Below are positions 1-7,924 of a stretch of 64,000 nucleotides of DNA, one piece after another (the first letter of the stretch is position 1; every line of letters starts with the position of its first letter). The notes below the pieces were generated by a model. It saw only the letters and a list, made by a program, of their open reading frames with translations. It searched no databases and was not told the origin of the DNA. The translations under genes and the position numbers were made by a program. The DNA lies in contig NZ_SMKV01000009.1 of NCBI RefSeq assembly GCF_004348445.1, forward strand, positions 1 through 64,000, in the 5' to 3' direction. The stretch comes from Saccharopolyspora aridisoli (lineage in GTDB: Bacteria; Actinomycetota; Actinomycetes; Mycobacteriales; Pseudonocardiaceae).

Positions 1-73
1 GCCCCCGGTCAACACCCCCCACCACACTCGAGAACCGACCCGGCGGACCATGATCCAGTTCCGTCAGGCCCGG

Positions 74-631
74 TCAGCCCAGCCCCGAGCCGCCCTGCTC
101 CCGGGAGGAGCCTCCGAGGGGAAGCCCCACGAAGACGACGTCCTCCGCACGACCGTCGAGATCGGCCACTGCCGGAAGACGTCCCCACTCCCGGAAACCG
201 TGAGACCGGAAGAGGCGGAGGCTCCGCTCGTTCGAGGCGAAGATCGTGGTCGCGATGGTCCGAAAGCCCAGTGCGGACGCCCGCGCGACGGCCTGGCTCA
301 GCAGGTACGCGCCCTGGCCGCTGCCCCGATGCTCGGGATGCAGGTACAGCGCCAGATCGGCGGTGACGTCGTAGCCCCGGCGCCCGTTGAGGAACGGCTC
401 CAACGACACGTAACCGGTCACGACCTCCGGCCTCCCGGACTCGTGGCCGACCCAGATCGGATGGCGCTGCGGATCGGACTCCGCGAACCACGCCTCCCGG
501 GAGGCGACCGTGACCGGTTCCAGATCGCAGGTCGCCGAGCGCTCCGGGATCACCGAGTTGTAGATGTCCACGATCGCGGGCAAGTCCTCGCGCGTGGCGA
601 GCCGGTGCTGGTAGGTCACGACGTCGCCCAC
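74..631 (-). CDS. GNAT N-acetyltransferase (phosphinothricin acetyltransferase-like)
   Basis: Probably an acetyl-CoA-dependent N-acetyltransferase of 185 aa, the normal length for Pat-type GNAT enzymes. Visible features are the N-terminal DLPAIVDIYN segment, a GYVSLEPF strand, an acetyl-CoA loop (HPEHRGSGQGAYLL, a variant of RGxGxG/A) and the late NERSLRLFRSHGF segment typical of the family. The substrate cannot be told from sequence. GTG at 631 gives the full frame, but a second GTG at 619 has better spacing from a GAAGGG Shine-Dalgarno. It is host DNA just left of the tRNA-Lys gene and is transcribed away from it. Confidence 0.85.
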   Translation of the reverse strand: MGDVVTYQHRLATREDLPAIVDIYNSVIPERSATCDLEPVTVASREAWFAESDPQRHPIWVGHESGRPEVVTGYVSLEPFLNGRRGYDVTADLALYLHPEHRGSGQGAYLLSQAVARASALGFRTIATTIFASNERSLRLFRSHGFREWGRLPAVADLDGRAEDVVFVGLPLGGSSREQGGSGLG

Positions 632-767
632 CCTTCGAGTTCAGCGGAAGCGCACGCACCCGGACAGCCCGGCTGCGCGGCCCCTAGGATGCTTCGTGCG
701 ACTTCGGTCCGGATTGCCGCCACCACGAGCCGCGAAGATCATCCGGACCTTGTAACCTTGGGCACGC

Positions 768-843
768 GGGCCGTTAGCTCAACTGGCAGAGCAGCGGACT
801 TTTAATCCGCGGGTTCAGGGTTCGATCCCCTGGCGGCCCACCA
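768..843 (+). tRNA. tRNA-Lys (anticodon TTT)
   Basis: A cloverleaf can be folded: the acceptor strand GGGCCGT (768-774) pairs with GCGGCCC near 833-839, the D-arm is TAGCTCAACTGGCAGAGCA, the anticodon loop CTTTTAA carries TTT, and the T-arm is GGTTCAGGGTTCGATCC. CCA is encoded at 841-843. Its 3' half (804-841) is the left attachment repeat of the integrated element, so the intact gene is maintained at the left junction. Confidence 0.95.
804..841 (+). repeat. attL core repeat (38 bp, 3' half of tRNA-Lys)
   Basis: This 38-bp segment runs from AATCCGCGGG to GGCGGCCCAC and recurs without mismatch at 14209-14246. It spans the 3' anticodon stem, T-arm and acceptor end of the tRNA, the usual core of AICE attachment sites. 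The integrase gene ends 56 bp inside the element. Confidence 0.93.
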
Positions 844-845
844 AA

Positions 846-875
846 AACCCCAGGTCATAGGCCTGGGGTTCTTTG
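846..875 (+). terminator. tRNA-Lys rho-independent terminator (left copy)
   Basis: The 9-bp stem AACCCCAGG/CCTGGGGTT with a 7-nt loop is followed by TTCTTTG. A near copy lies beyond attR (14251-14278), so the element appears to bring its own tRNA 3' end together with the terminator, leaving tRNA expression undisturbed. Confidence 0.8.
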
Positions 876-896
876 TTGCCGAGGCCCGGTTGCCAA

Positions 897-2093
897 TCAA
901 TTGCCAACTTTCCCCGGCCCCTCGATGGGTACCACGAAGGCCAGGGCTTCGGCACTGGCTCGGGACTGCTGCCCCCGGCCGAAGTACACGTCTTGGGTCA
1001 TCGACACCCGCGAGTGGCCCAGCAGGTCGGCCACCTGGCGAGCGGTCAGGCCAGCTTCGTCCAGCAGGGTCGCGACCGTCTTGCGCAGCGTGTGGAAGGT
1101 CACCCACTCGTAGCCAGCGCGGCTCCGGAACGGCGCCCACGTCCGGTTGTAGACGTTCGACGCGTTGAGGTACCCACCCTTCGTGTTGACGAAGATCGGA
1201 TTACCAGGATCAACCTCACCCAGTTGCTCGGCACGTTCCCGGAGCATGTTCACCGCCCAATCGGGGAGCGCGATGTCTCGCGCCGATCCGTCCGTCTTCC
1301 CATCGTTGCGCAGCGCACCCTTGCCGCGTGCACGGATCAGGTTGCCGCTCATCCGCAGCTTCTTGGACTCCGGATCGAAGTCCTCCCAGTGAGCACCCAG
1401 AGCCTCACCCGCTCGTTCGCCCGTCGCGATGAAGAAGCGCACGAGGTCAGGCAGGTCCTGCTTCTTCGCCTTCTCATCCTGGTCAAGGATCTTGAGCAGG
1501 TCGCTCAGTTCGTCCTTGGTCAAAGCCCGCGGCTTCTTCCGCTTAATCTTGGCTCTCCGCTCGGACAGGGCAGCGATGCCCTTCGTTGGGTTGGTCTCGA
1601 CAGCCCCAGCCTGAATCGCAAAGATCATGACGTTGCTGATCACCGCTTTGACGAGCTTCGCCAGAGTCAGGCTGTTGCCCTTGAGCTTCGACTGACAGAG
1701 CTTGTTGACCACCGGTGTCTTCACCTCGTACAGGCGCAGCTCACCGAGACTCGGCTTGACGTGGTTCTCGTAGACGTTCTCGTACGTGTCCAACGAAGTC
1801 AGCGAGTATGTGCCGTTCTCGGCGTCCTTCCTGAACTGGTCGAACCAGGCATTAGCAGCATCCGCGAACAGCGATGTGGCCGTGAGGTCGATACCGTCAG
1901 ACACCGGCACCAGGTCTTTGATCGCATCCCGGACAGCCTGCCGAGCCAGCTCCTTGGTCCGGCCGCGGCGACGCACGTCGGCATAAGTCCCGTCCTCACG
2001 CCGGTACCAGGCCCTTGCCGACCAGGACTTCCCGACCTGCTTGACCGAGACCTCCCCCATCGTTCCCAGCGGGAGCGGCAAACGACCCGCCAC
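897..2093 (-). CDS. int: Tyrosine site-specific integrase
   Basis: Catalyses integration and, with Xis, excision of the element at the tRNA-Lys site. The 398-aa protein has an N-terminal arm-binding/SAM-like region (about 1-185) and a C-terminal catalytic domain with Arg227 in TGERAGE, the HTLR box (His334, Arg337), His360 in LLGHS and the nucleophile Tyr370 in DVYF. GTG 2093 follows the xis stop by one base, implying translational coupling; ATG 2060 is an alternative start. The stop at 897 lies 56 bp from the attL core, the classic int-att arrangement. Confidence 0.95.
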   Translation of the reverse strand: MAGRLPLPLGTMGEVSVKQVGKSWSARAWYRREDGTYADVRRRGRTKELARQAVRDAIKDLVPVSDGIDLTATSLFADAANAWFDQFRKDAENGTYSLTSLDTYENVYENHVKPSLGELRLYEVKTPVVNKLCQSKLKGNSLTLAKLVKAVISNVMIFAIQAGAVETNPTKGIAALSERRAKIKRKKPRALTKDELSDLLKILDQDEKAKKQDLPDLVRFFIATGERAGEALGAHWEDFDPESKKLRMSGNLIRARGKGALRNDGKTDGSARDIALPDWAVNMLRERAEQLGEVDPGNPIFVNTKGGYLNASNVYNRTWAPFRSRAGYEWVTFHTLRKTVATLLDEAGLTARQVADLLGHSRVSMTQDVYFGRGQQSRASAEALAFVVPIEGPGKVGN

Positions 2094-2094
2094 C

Positions 2095-2274
2095 TCAAAT
2101 CACCCCCGCAGCTTGGGACTCGAACCAGTCCTCGACGTCCTCGGGCTTGAACCTGACGTACTTTCCGATCTTGCGCCCAGTCGGGCCGTATCCACGGCTG
2201 CGCCACTGGTAGAGCGTGCCGACCGGCACACCCAGGTAGCTGGCAACGTCGTCGATTCCCCACAGGTTGCGCAT
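2095..2274 (-). CDS. xis: Excisionase / MerR-like HTH (59 aa)
   Basis: A short winged-HTH protein beginning MRNLWGIDDVASYLGVP, with YQWRSRGYGPTGRKIGKY and FKPEDVEDWFES. This is the standard AlpA/Xis fold found between rep and int in pSAM2-type elements, where it acts as recombination directionality factor. ATG 2274 lies two bases past the rep stop, and its TGA is one base from the int GTG, giving a tight rep-xis-int array. Confidence 0.9.
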   Translation of the reverse strand: MRNLWGIDDVASYLGVPVGTLYQWRSRGYGPTGRKIGKYVRFKPEDVEDWFESQAAGVI

Positions 2275-2276
2275 GG

Positions 2277-3803
2277 TCAGTCCTTCCTTTCGATGCTTTG
2301 GCGGTGTTTGCGTGCCTCGCGTTGCCGTTCGGCGATCGCCGCGGCGAGTTCGCGTTCTTCAGGGGTGCGGTGACCGACACTGACCAGCGACCAGTCGTTG
2401 ATGACGGTGATCGAGTCGTCGGTGACCCCGAGCTCGTCGAGTACTTCCTCGTGCCGGTACTGGCGGCGGTCGTCGCGGATCTGCCGGAACGGCACGGAGT
2501 AGTACTGCGACTTGGTGAGGAAGTGGCCTCGGAAGGCGAGCATGTGCGCCCAGTGCCGGGGTTTGAGTGCGTCCAGCGGGTCCGGCTTGTCGCCCTGCTC
2601 GGGGTGGAGCCGGTGCCACAGCACGGTGCGGGTGACTTCGCCGCCGTTGTTGCAGGTCGTGCAGTACTGGGCGTGCTCACAGCCGCAGCCCTCAGGGGCG
2701 TGGAAGCCCTCGGAGTGGCAGTCCGGGCACGGGACCGGGGCAACGAGGTCCCAGGCGGTCTGGATGATCCGCCGGTGGTGCTCGGTGACGCGGAGGCGGT
2801 CGATGTCGGCTTGGGTGCGGATGCGCCGGTCGACGGCTTCGCTCTTGCCGGTGCCCTTGGTGGCGTATTTGGCCACATAGGACGCAAGGCGATCGTCAGT
2901 GATCACGCCCTGGTCGTCTTCGACCTGTCCGGCGTCGGCGGGCCGGATGGGGCGGATGTCGATCTGCTTTCCGAACGCCAGCTCCCACGTGCGGCCGTCA
3001 ACCTTGGGCGAGGTGAGCATTGTGTTGGCGTGGGCGAGGCGGATGGCGTCGGTGAGCACATCGGAGGTGGCCCACCTCGGGGTCGCATCGCCCGCACCAT
3101 TAGGCCCGTCCAGGCGCAGGACGGCGTGGAAGTGGATCACGCCGCGTCGCTGGAACTCGGCGACCTTGGCGAACGACAGGCGAGCGTGTTCGGCGAACAG
3201 GCGCTGCGGGAGCCCGGCGGCTTGGGCGAGGTAGCGCTTGAGGTAGGTGGTGAAGCGGTGCCACAGGTCCCCGGCGTGGGCCTGCCACAAGACGTGGCCG
3301 GTGTAGTCGTAGCCCTCGGGGTCGAGGGGCTGTCCGATGCGGGGGTCGTCGGGGTGGTGGTACTCGCCGCAGCGGCACGGGATGGCCTTGCCGTGCGGTG
3401 CCCGGCGGTTGTGGACCGGCCCGAACGACGGGGCGGTCAGCGTCAGGAACAGGCGGGGCTTGTCCGCGACCGAGGCCGGAATGCCCTTGGTGTCGCCGGT
3501 GAGTCCGGCTTTGAGGAGGTGGAAGGCGTCGGCGGCGTAGCGATCCGAGCAGGCCACGCACACCGATTCACGGCGGTTACCGCACGGGACGGACACGTGT
3601 CCGGAACGGGAACCGAGAACCTGTCCGCTGGCGGTGTCCTGGATGGCCCACTGTCCGGACAGGCGGATCGGGTGAGTGCAGCCGCCGGTCATAGCGGCCT
3701 CGGTGCGCCACTGCTGAAAACCTGCGGCGCGGGCGCGGCGTTGGAAGCCGTCAGCGACCAGCGCACGGTAATCGTCGGCGGTCATGAACGTAGTCGGTGA
3801 CAT
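2277..3803 (-). CDS. RepSA-type replication initiator
   Basis: Likely starts rolling-circle replication of the excised circle. The 508-aa protein carries a Cys-rich segment (C74, C82, C85), initiator motif I (FLTLTAPSFG, about 119-128), the HUH metal motif (GVIHFHAVLRLDG, His224 and His226) and a YVAKYATKGT segment matching the tyrosine motif. Further CxxC/H zinc clusters lie near the C-terminus. ATG 3803 is chosen because AGGAGG sits 5 nt upstream; a GTG at 3839 also opens the frame. Rep, xis and int follow each other with gaps of one or two bases. Confidence 0.92.
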   Translation of the reverse strand: MSPTTFMTADDYRALVADGFQRRARAAGFQQWRTEAAMTGGCTHPIRLSGQWAIQDTASGQVLGSRSGHVSVPCGNRRESVCVACSDRYAADAFHLLKAGLTGDTKGIPASVADKPRLFLTLTAPSFGPVHNRRAPHGKAIPCRCGEYHHPDDPRIGQPLDPEGYDYTGHVLWQAHAGDLWHRFTTYLKRYLAQAAGLPQRLFAEHARLSFAKVAEFQRRGVIHFHAVLRLDGPNGAGDATPRWATSDVLTDAIRLAHANTMLTSPKVDGRTWELAFGKQIDIRPIRPADAGQVEDDQGVITDDRLASYVAKYATKGTGKSEAVDRRIRTQADIDRLRVTEHHRRIIQTAWDLVAPVPCPDCHSEGFHAPEGCGCEHAQYCTTCNNGGEVTRTVLWHRLHPEQGDKPDPLDALKPRHWAHMLAFRGHFLTKSQYYSVPFRQIRDDRRQYRHEEVLDELGVTDDSITVINDWSLVSVGHRTPEERELAAAIAERQREARKHRQSIERKD

Positions 3804-3903
3804 CTCCACCTCCTGACAAGGTGAGAGGCGGGACACCACCTGACCGATCTGCCCGGTGGTGTCCCGCCGAGCGATCGGTGCTTTTCAGTTGTGCGGCAAC
3901 GGC

Positions 3904-4764
3904 TTACGCGAGGGCGTGTCCGTTGGTGGTGCTGTAGCTGGCCGCGATCTGTTCCGCCTTGTCGGCTGGGACCTTGATTACGGCGTGAACGTCATCAGCG
4001 GTGAACTCCCGGCCTTTATCCCGGGCACGGGTATAAGCGGCCTGAACGGCCTTGACCATCGGGGGCGGAAGTTTCGGGCCCCTGCTGACGGCCTTCGGAA
4101 TCTCGGTGGTCGGCGTGGCCGTCACGGGCGGTGCCGGTGGCGCGGGTGGGGTGGCCAGACTCGGTTCGGGAGCCGCTGCGGGTGCCGATGCCGTTTCCGG
4201 TGCCGCGGTCTCCGCTGGGGTGGCTTGCCCGATGAGCTGGTGGACAGGCACGGCGGTGATCTGGGCGCGGAACGCGGCGGTGGTGCCGGTGCGGTCGACC
4301 AGCCAGCGCAGGACCAGCAGGACCGGGCGGAGCCGGAACTTGGTGCGGCCGGTGCGGGCTTCGTAGTCGGCCCGCATTTCCAGCAGGACGATGTCGAAGA
4401 CCGCGACCGCCGCGACCGGCAGCCCTGCGGCCACGAGGCGGGTTTCGAGGGTGGGTTGGTGGATCCAGTTGATCCACGAGCTCACCGCGGTGAATCCCCA
4501 CATCAGCAGCCGTGCCCGGAGGGCGGAGCGGCCGTGGATGGAGGCCCGGTAGGTCATCAGGGTGCAGGCGAACGCGGCCCCGTCGAAGGTGGCCGGCACG
4601 AGCCACGCGGTCCAGTAGCTGAAGCCGGTCATGGAGGTCATGCCGTATTCGTGCAGTCCGACGAAGCTCGCAGCCCAGCCCATCACCGCAGCCAGCGCCA
4701 CCAAACCGAGCGCGACACCCGAGAGCCACGCATGCGCTTTGCTCTGGGGCGTGTCCTGGTCCAT
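3904..4764 (-). CDS. DUF2637 membrane protein (spread-associated)
   Basis: A 286-aa protein with an N-terminal bundle of four probable membrane helices (ALGLVALAAVMGWAASFVG; WTAWLVPATFDGAAFACTL; LMWGFTAVSSWINWI; AAGLPVAAVAVFDIVLL), then a Pro/Ala/Thr-rich linker and a basic C-terminal segment. DUF2637 proteins are regular AICE components and are suspected to aid intra-mycelial spread, but the biochemical role is unknown. ATG 4764 has AAGGGG 8 nt upstream. A truncated paralogue lies at 12726-12833. Confidence 0.85.
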   Translation of the reverse strand: MDQDTPQSKAHAWLSGVALGLVALAAVMGWAASFVGLHEYGMTSMTGFSYWTAWLVPATFDGAAFACTLMTYRASIHGRSALRARLLMWGFTAVSSWINWIHQPTLETRLVAAGLPVAAVAVFDIVLLEMRADYEARTGRTKFRLRPVLLVLRWLVDRTGTTAAFRAQITAVPVHQLIGQATPAETAAPETASAPAAAPEPSLATPPAPPAPPVTATPTTEIPKAVSRGPKLPPPMVKAVQAAYTRARDKGREFTADDVHAVIKVPADKAEQIAASYSTTNGHALA

Positions 4765-4776
4765 CGCAATCACCCC

Positions 4777-4968
4777 TTACTCGGTGCTGGGGGTGAATAG
4801 GGCGTACAGGCCCCGCACGATCAGGATCACGCCGATGCCTCCGGCGATGGCGTAGGCGGGGCTGATCAGCAGCCACACCAGCGCGAGGATCGCGGAGATG
4901 AAGGCCAGTAACACCAGGACGGTCTTGATGGCCTTGCCGGTCAGTTCCACGTGGACAACGGGCTTCAT
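4777..4968 (-). CDS. Small membrane protein (63 aa), Spd-like
   Basis: Two adjacent hydrophobic helices (TVLVLLAFISAILALVWLLI and AIAGGIGVILIVRGLYALF) follow a short polar start. Its ATG overlaps the upstream stop as ATGA, so it is translated with its neighbours in the tra operon. The position between tra and the DUF2637 gene suggests a spread (Spd) function; nothing in the sequence proves it. Confidence 0.75.
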   Translation of the reverse strand: MKPVVHVELTGKAIKTVLVLLAFISAILALVWLLISPAYAIAGGIGVILIVRGLYALFTPSTE

Positions 4969-5216
4969 GACTTCGTTCCTTCCTCATCGGTGAACAGTGC
5001 GTACTGATTCGGGTCTCGGGTGGTTCCGGCGTGCAGTGAGGTGAGGTCGTTGAGGACCTCCCAGAACGCGGCGAGGCTGACCACGCGAAGCGGTTCTGGT
5101 CTCGCGGCGCTGCCGGGCCAGGTGATGGCCACCTCGAAACCCTCCGCGTGCGGGCGGGCGATGACGATCGGGCGCTGATCACCCGGTGTTGGGTCGAAAA
5201 GCTGTGTGCGGTGCAC
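4965..5216 (-). CDS. AICE-associated hypothetical protein (83 aa)
   Basis: A small soluble protein (MHRTQLFDPTPGDQRP start) with a GFEVAITWPG strand-like segment and a DRDPNQ/ALFTDEEG-like acidic tail. No recognised family. Located 16 bp downstream of tra and overlapping the next gene by 4 bp, so it belongs to the tra operon. Confidence 0.65.
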   Translation of the reverse strand: MHRTQLFDPTPGDQRPIVIARPHAEGFEVAITWPGSAARPEPLRVVSLAAFWEVLNDLTSLHAGTTRDPNQYALFTDEEGTKS

Positions 5217-5232
5217 GGTTTCCTTCCTTGGG

Positions 5233-6621
5233 TCAGGCGGCCTCTTCGTCTTCGTCGCGGTTGAACGGGACGACGTTGGGGGTGTCTTCGGTGGGTGCCG
5301 GGCAGGTGCGCACGAGTTCCTCGATGTCGTCGTCGGTGACGTTTCCGGCGCGCACTCGGATTGGCTTGCGGGTGTACTGGTCGACGCGGAAGCCGATCCC
5401 GGCGTGGTCTTCGTCGGCGGGGATCTCGTCGGTGAGGGCGCCCTTGACGCGCATGCCGTCGCCGAGGGTCATGTCGGCGTGGTTTTCGGCGGTGGTGCGC
5501 AGGCAGATCCGGCGGGTGAACAGGTCGCGGACCGGGAGGATGTCCTTGGTCGGTTCCTGCAAGTACGCGCAGACCGCGAAGCCGGAGGCGCGTCCTTGGG
5601 TCATGATCTCGGCCAGCAGCTTCACAGCGGCACGGGTGACGCTGGAGCTGCCGAGGGCGGTCATCATGGCCAGCTCGTCGATCATCAGCACCCGCATTGG
5701 CGTCTCGGTGCTGACGCGGACCTTGCGCAACTTCTCGTCCTTGAGGAAGCGCTGCGTGGTCTTCATGTCGTTGCGGAAGGCCTCGATGACCTGCAGGGCC
5801 TTGTCCGGGTCGTCGGCGTACTTGTTGAACAGCGGTCGGGCGTTGCCCGCTTCCATGCCGCCCTTGAGGTCGCACATGTCGACCCGCACCAGGCCGTCGC
5901 GGATCGCCGGGCCCATCGCTCGAAGCGGGTTCCACATCAGCGTGCTCTTGCCCGCTCCAGCAGCGCCGACACCGAGGAGGTGGTTGCCGAGGATGGGCTC
6001 GGTCCAGTCGTTGCCGTACTCGTCCTCGCCGAAGTACAGCGCGGACAGATCGACGTCGGAGGAGTCCGCGGGAATCTCGGCGGGGTCGATGAACTGCTCG
6101 AACGGGTTGCCCCGCACGACGGTCAAGGCGATGAGGCCGGGTTTGACCTTCACGATGCCCAGGGCGTCGGCTCGCAGTGCCATCGAGAGCTCGTCGGCGG
6201 CGTCCTGGAACTTCTTCAGCGACTGGCCCCGCAGGACCTTCACATACAGCGTGTCGATCGACGGGGAAGCTGAGCGGACGCGGACCAGGCGGGGGACCTC
6301 GATGTGGCCGGTGCGGCGGTTCTCCCGGCCGAACTCGCAATCGATCATTAGCCCACGCCAGCGGCGGCCGACGTAGCGCAGCCATCTGCGGCGGAACGAG
6401 CGCAGCACGGGGGCGCCGAAGCGGTCGAAGGTCTCGGGGTGTCCGCGATACCACGACAGCCCAGCCGCCCCTACTCCGGCCAGGGCGGTTCCGGTGGTGA
6501 CCGGTCCGAGCTCGACCACGCTGGCGGCCAGTGCGGCGGGTGTGCCGGTCATGCCGGGGTGGCGGGCCATCCAGGCAGCCGCGCGAAACTCGATGCCCTT
6601 GCGTCGGTTCACCAAAGCCAT
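5233..6621 (-). CDS. tra: FtsK/SpoIIIE-like conjugative DNA translocase (TraSA/TraB type)
   Basis: The single protein that moves double-stranded plasmid DNA between mycelia in this element class. The 462-aa protein has an N-terminal hydrophobic segment (about 28-60), a Walker A loop (GVGAAGAGKST), a Walker B strand (VLMIDELAMM) and a downstream RRICLRT segment as in other Tra ATPases. An acidic tail (DEDEEAA) ends the protein. AAGGAGT precedes ATG 6621. A terminator hairpin lies directly upstream (6645-6690), suggesting controlled read-through. Confidence 0.9.
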   Translation of the reverse strand: MALVNRRKGIEFRAAAWMARHPGMTGTPAALAASVVELGPVTTGTALAGVGAAGLSWYRGHPETFDRFGAPVLRSFRRRWLRYVGRRWRGLMIDCEFGRENRRTGHIEVPRLVRVRSASPSIDTLYVKVLRGQSLKKFQDAADELSMALRADALGIVKVKPGLIALTVVRGNPFEQFIDPAEIPADSSDVDLSALYFGEDEYGNDWTEPILGNHLLGVGAAGAGKSTLMWNPLRAMGPAIRDGLVRVDMCDLKGGMEAGNARPLFNKYADDPDKALQVIEAFRNDMKTTQRFLKDEKLRKVRVSTETPMRVLMIDELAMMTALGSSSVTRAAVKLLAEIMTQGRASGFAVCAYLQEPTKDILPVRDLFTRRICLRTTAENHADMTLGDGMRVKGALTDEIPADEDHAGIGFRVDQYTRKPIRVRAGNVTDDDIEELVRTCPAPTEDTPNVVPFNRDEDEEAA

Positions 6622-6644
6622 TGCGGATCCACTCCTTTAAGAGC

Positions 6645-6690
6645 AAAAAAGGGGCTCGACCACCAGCGCGAAGCCAGTAGCCGAGCCCCT
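6645..6690 (-). terminator. Terminator/attenuator immediately upstream of tra
   Basis: On the minus strand the 9-bp stem AGGGGCTCG/CGAGCCCCT with a loop of about 23 nt is followed by TTTTTT (6645-6650). Only about 23 bp separate it from the tra start, enough for the ribosome binding site but not a promoter. It therefore separates the small-gene block (6712-8593) from tra-rep-xis-int. Confidence 0.75.
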
Positions 6691-6711
6691 CGGGGGACAT
6701 GCGTATTCGGG

Positions 6712-6903
6712 TTACTTCGAATTGTTGATCTGGGCGTCTTCGAGGTCGACCTTGTAGTTCGCGACCGTCCGCGCCAGCTCGTCGTGGTCCTTCTTGAACC
6801 CCGCCGTGCGCACCTGCAAGCCCTTCATGGCCTCGCGAAGCTTGCTCATGGCCTTGTCGATGTCCTCGATCACTGCGGTGACCTGATAGCTGTTGTTGCT
6901 CAT
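6712..6903 (-). CDS. AICE-associated coiled-coil protein (63 aa)
   Basis: A small, charged, helical protein (start MSNNSYQVTAVIEDIDKAMS) with heptad-like spacing through LREAMKGLQV and DELARTVANYKVDLED. No family recognised. ATG 6903 follows GGAGGG at good spacing, and the gene starts two bases after the preceding stop. It may work with the helical product of 6906-7166. Confidence 0.7.
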   Translation of the reverse strand: MSNNSYQVTAVIEDIDKAMSKLREAMKGLQVRTAGFKKDHDELARTVANYKVDLEDAQINNSK

Positions 6904-6905
6904 GC

Positions 6906-7166
6906 TCAGACCCTCCAACCCTTCGAGACGAGTTCCTTTTCCCACTTGACCGTCGCCGCGTGGAACGACGTCAACTGCACGGCCGCCTTCGCGTGCGCGC
7001 CGTCGACCTCATCGCGACCGGGAACCCGCCAGTCAGTCTCGCCGGGCTCTTGGATCTTCTTGTGGAGCTTCTTGGCCTCATCCAGCGCCGTGCGAACCAA
7101 AGCAACAGCGGCCATCAGGTCGCGGTACTTGTTCATGGCGTGGCGATTCGCAGCCTGAACCTGCAC
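6906..7166 (-). CDS. AICE-associated helical protein (86 aa)
   Basis: Predominantly helical and charged (MAAVALVRTALDEAKKLHKK), ending in KWEKELVSKGWRV. Size and helicity resemble WXG100-like small proteins, but no clear WxG turn is present, so this stays a hypothetical protein. GTG 7166 has AAAGGGAG upstream; an internal ATG (7136) is an alternative. Confidence 0.65.
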   Translation of the reverse strand: MQVQAANRHAMNKYRDLMAAVALVRTALDEAKKLHKKIQEPGETDWRVPGRDEVDGAHAKAAVQLTSFHAATVKWEKELVSKGWRV

Positions 7167-7251
7167 GATCTATCACACTCCCTTTCATAGGTTGGAAACT
7201 GCATGCGGCCCGGTTCTTTTCCCGGGTCGAATGGTGGTGCACGTGCTGAAT

Positions 7252-7341
7252 TCACTTGACCGTCCATGAATGCGGGCAGTCCTGGCACTGCGCGGTGCCG
7301 TTGGGGCTGACGAAGTAGAACCAGTGCGCACACGCACTCAC
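7252..7341 (-). CDS. Cys-rich micro-protein (29 aa)
   Basis: GTG 7341 overlaps the TGA of the preceding gene (GTGA). The frame encodes MSACAHWFYFVSPNGTAQCQ then DCPHSWTVK, with a C..H and CxxCxH pattern able to bind zinc. It is one of three comparable micro-proteins in this operon. The start is inferred from overlap, not from a strong Shine-Dalgarno. Confidence 0.5.
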   Translation of the reverse strand: MSACAHWFYFVSPNGTAQCQDCPHSWTVK

Positions 7342-7736
7342 GCCACCCGCCCCCTTTCCGTCTCGACGGTGTTCCAGGGATTTGCCAGTGCCTCCCATCG
7401 GTAGGAGGCCTGCTTCGACCTGCGCGGCACCAGCACCGACCGGGCGGAGCCTTGGTATCGGCCGTAGCGCACGTGGTGCGTGCTGCCGATCTCCAACCAG
7501 CGAGCCTCGATCAGCTGGTGCACGGCCACGTCGACGTGGTCGGGGACCTTCTCCACCTCGTCATTGCTCAGGCGCTTGTAGACGTCCTCCCGGATGCCCA
7601 CCAGCACAAACCCGATGCGCGAGGCGGATCGAAGGACCTTCTCGATCAGATCCATGTCATTGATCGGCGGCCGGGACTCTTCCCGCTTCGGAAGCGGGGC
7701 CACGGGGTTTCCGAACAGGTCCGTTTCACCGTCCAT
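7338..7736 (-). CDS. AICE hypothetical protein (132 aa), winged-helix-like
   Basis: Begins MDGETDLFGNPVAPLPKREE, a DLFGN-type start common in mobile-element proteins. It continues with a helical core (DLIEKVLRSASRIGFVLVGI; VDVAVHQLIEARWLEIGS) that could be a winged helix, and ends in a basic, aromatic tail. Function unknown. ATG 7736 follows a possible 17-aa leader by 6 bp. Confidence 0.65.
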   Translation of the reverse strand: MDGETDLFGNPVAPLPKREESRPPINDMDLIEKVLRSASRIGFVLVGIREDVYKRLSNDEVEKVPDHVDVAVHQLIEARWLEIGSTHHVRYGRYQGSARSVLVPRRSKQASYRWEALANPWNTVETERGRVA

Positions 7737-7742
7737 ACCCGC

Positions 7743-7796
7743 TCACCCCTTGTCGGAGCCCAGGCAGCCGGAGCCGTGGAAATCAAACCCACCCAT
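7743..7796 (-). CDS. Possible 17-aa leader peptide ORF
   Basis: ATG 7796 lies 4 bases after the near-perfect Shine-Dalgarno GGAGGTGA and encodes MGGFDFHGSGCLGSDKG before TGA. It overlaps the end of the 7783-7896 gene and stops 6 bp before the 7736 start, so it may couple translation of the two genes. Too short to call on content. Confidence 0.3.
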   Translation of the reverse strand: MGGFDFHGSGCLGSDKG

Positions 7797-7896
7797 GACC
7801 CTCACCTCCGTTCGCCTCGTGGCTGCAGAATTGGTCGCCGGAGTGCCGGTACCGCATCGAGTCGATGTGGCACGCCGGGCAGTAGCACAAAGACAC
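7783..7896 (-). CDS. Cys/His-rich micro-protein (37 aa)
   Basis: GTG 7896 with AAGGAAG upstream encodes MSLCYCPACHIDSMRYRHSG followed by DQFCSHEANGG. C4, C6, C9, H10, C24 and H26 give a plausible zinc knuckle. Small proteins of this type recur in AICE operons and may be DNA- or protein-binding adaptors; no specific family assigned. Confidence 0.5.
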   Translation of the reverse strand: MSLCYCPACHIDSMRYRHSGDQFCSHEANGGEGHGWV

Positions 7897-7924
7897 ACAA
7901 ACCACTTCCTTCTTCAATGGTTGA

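Noticed and set aside
6906-7166. Small helical protein as a WXG100/Esx secretion substrate
   Set aside because: Length fits but there is no WxG turn and no YxxxD/E tail; the two small helical genes are better left hypothetical.
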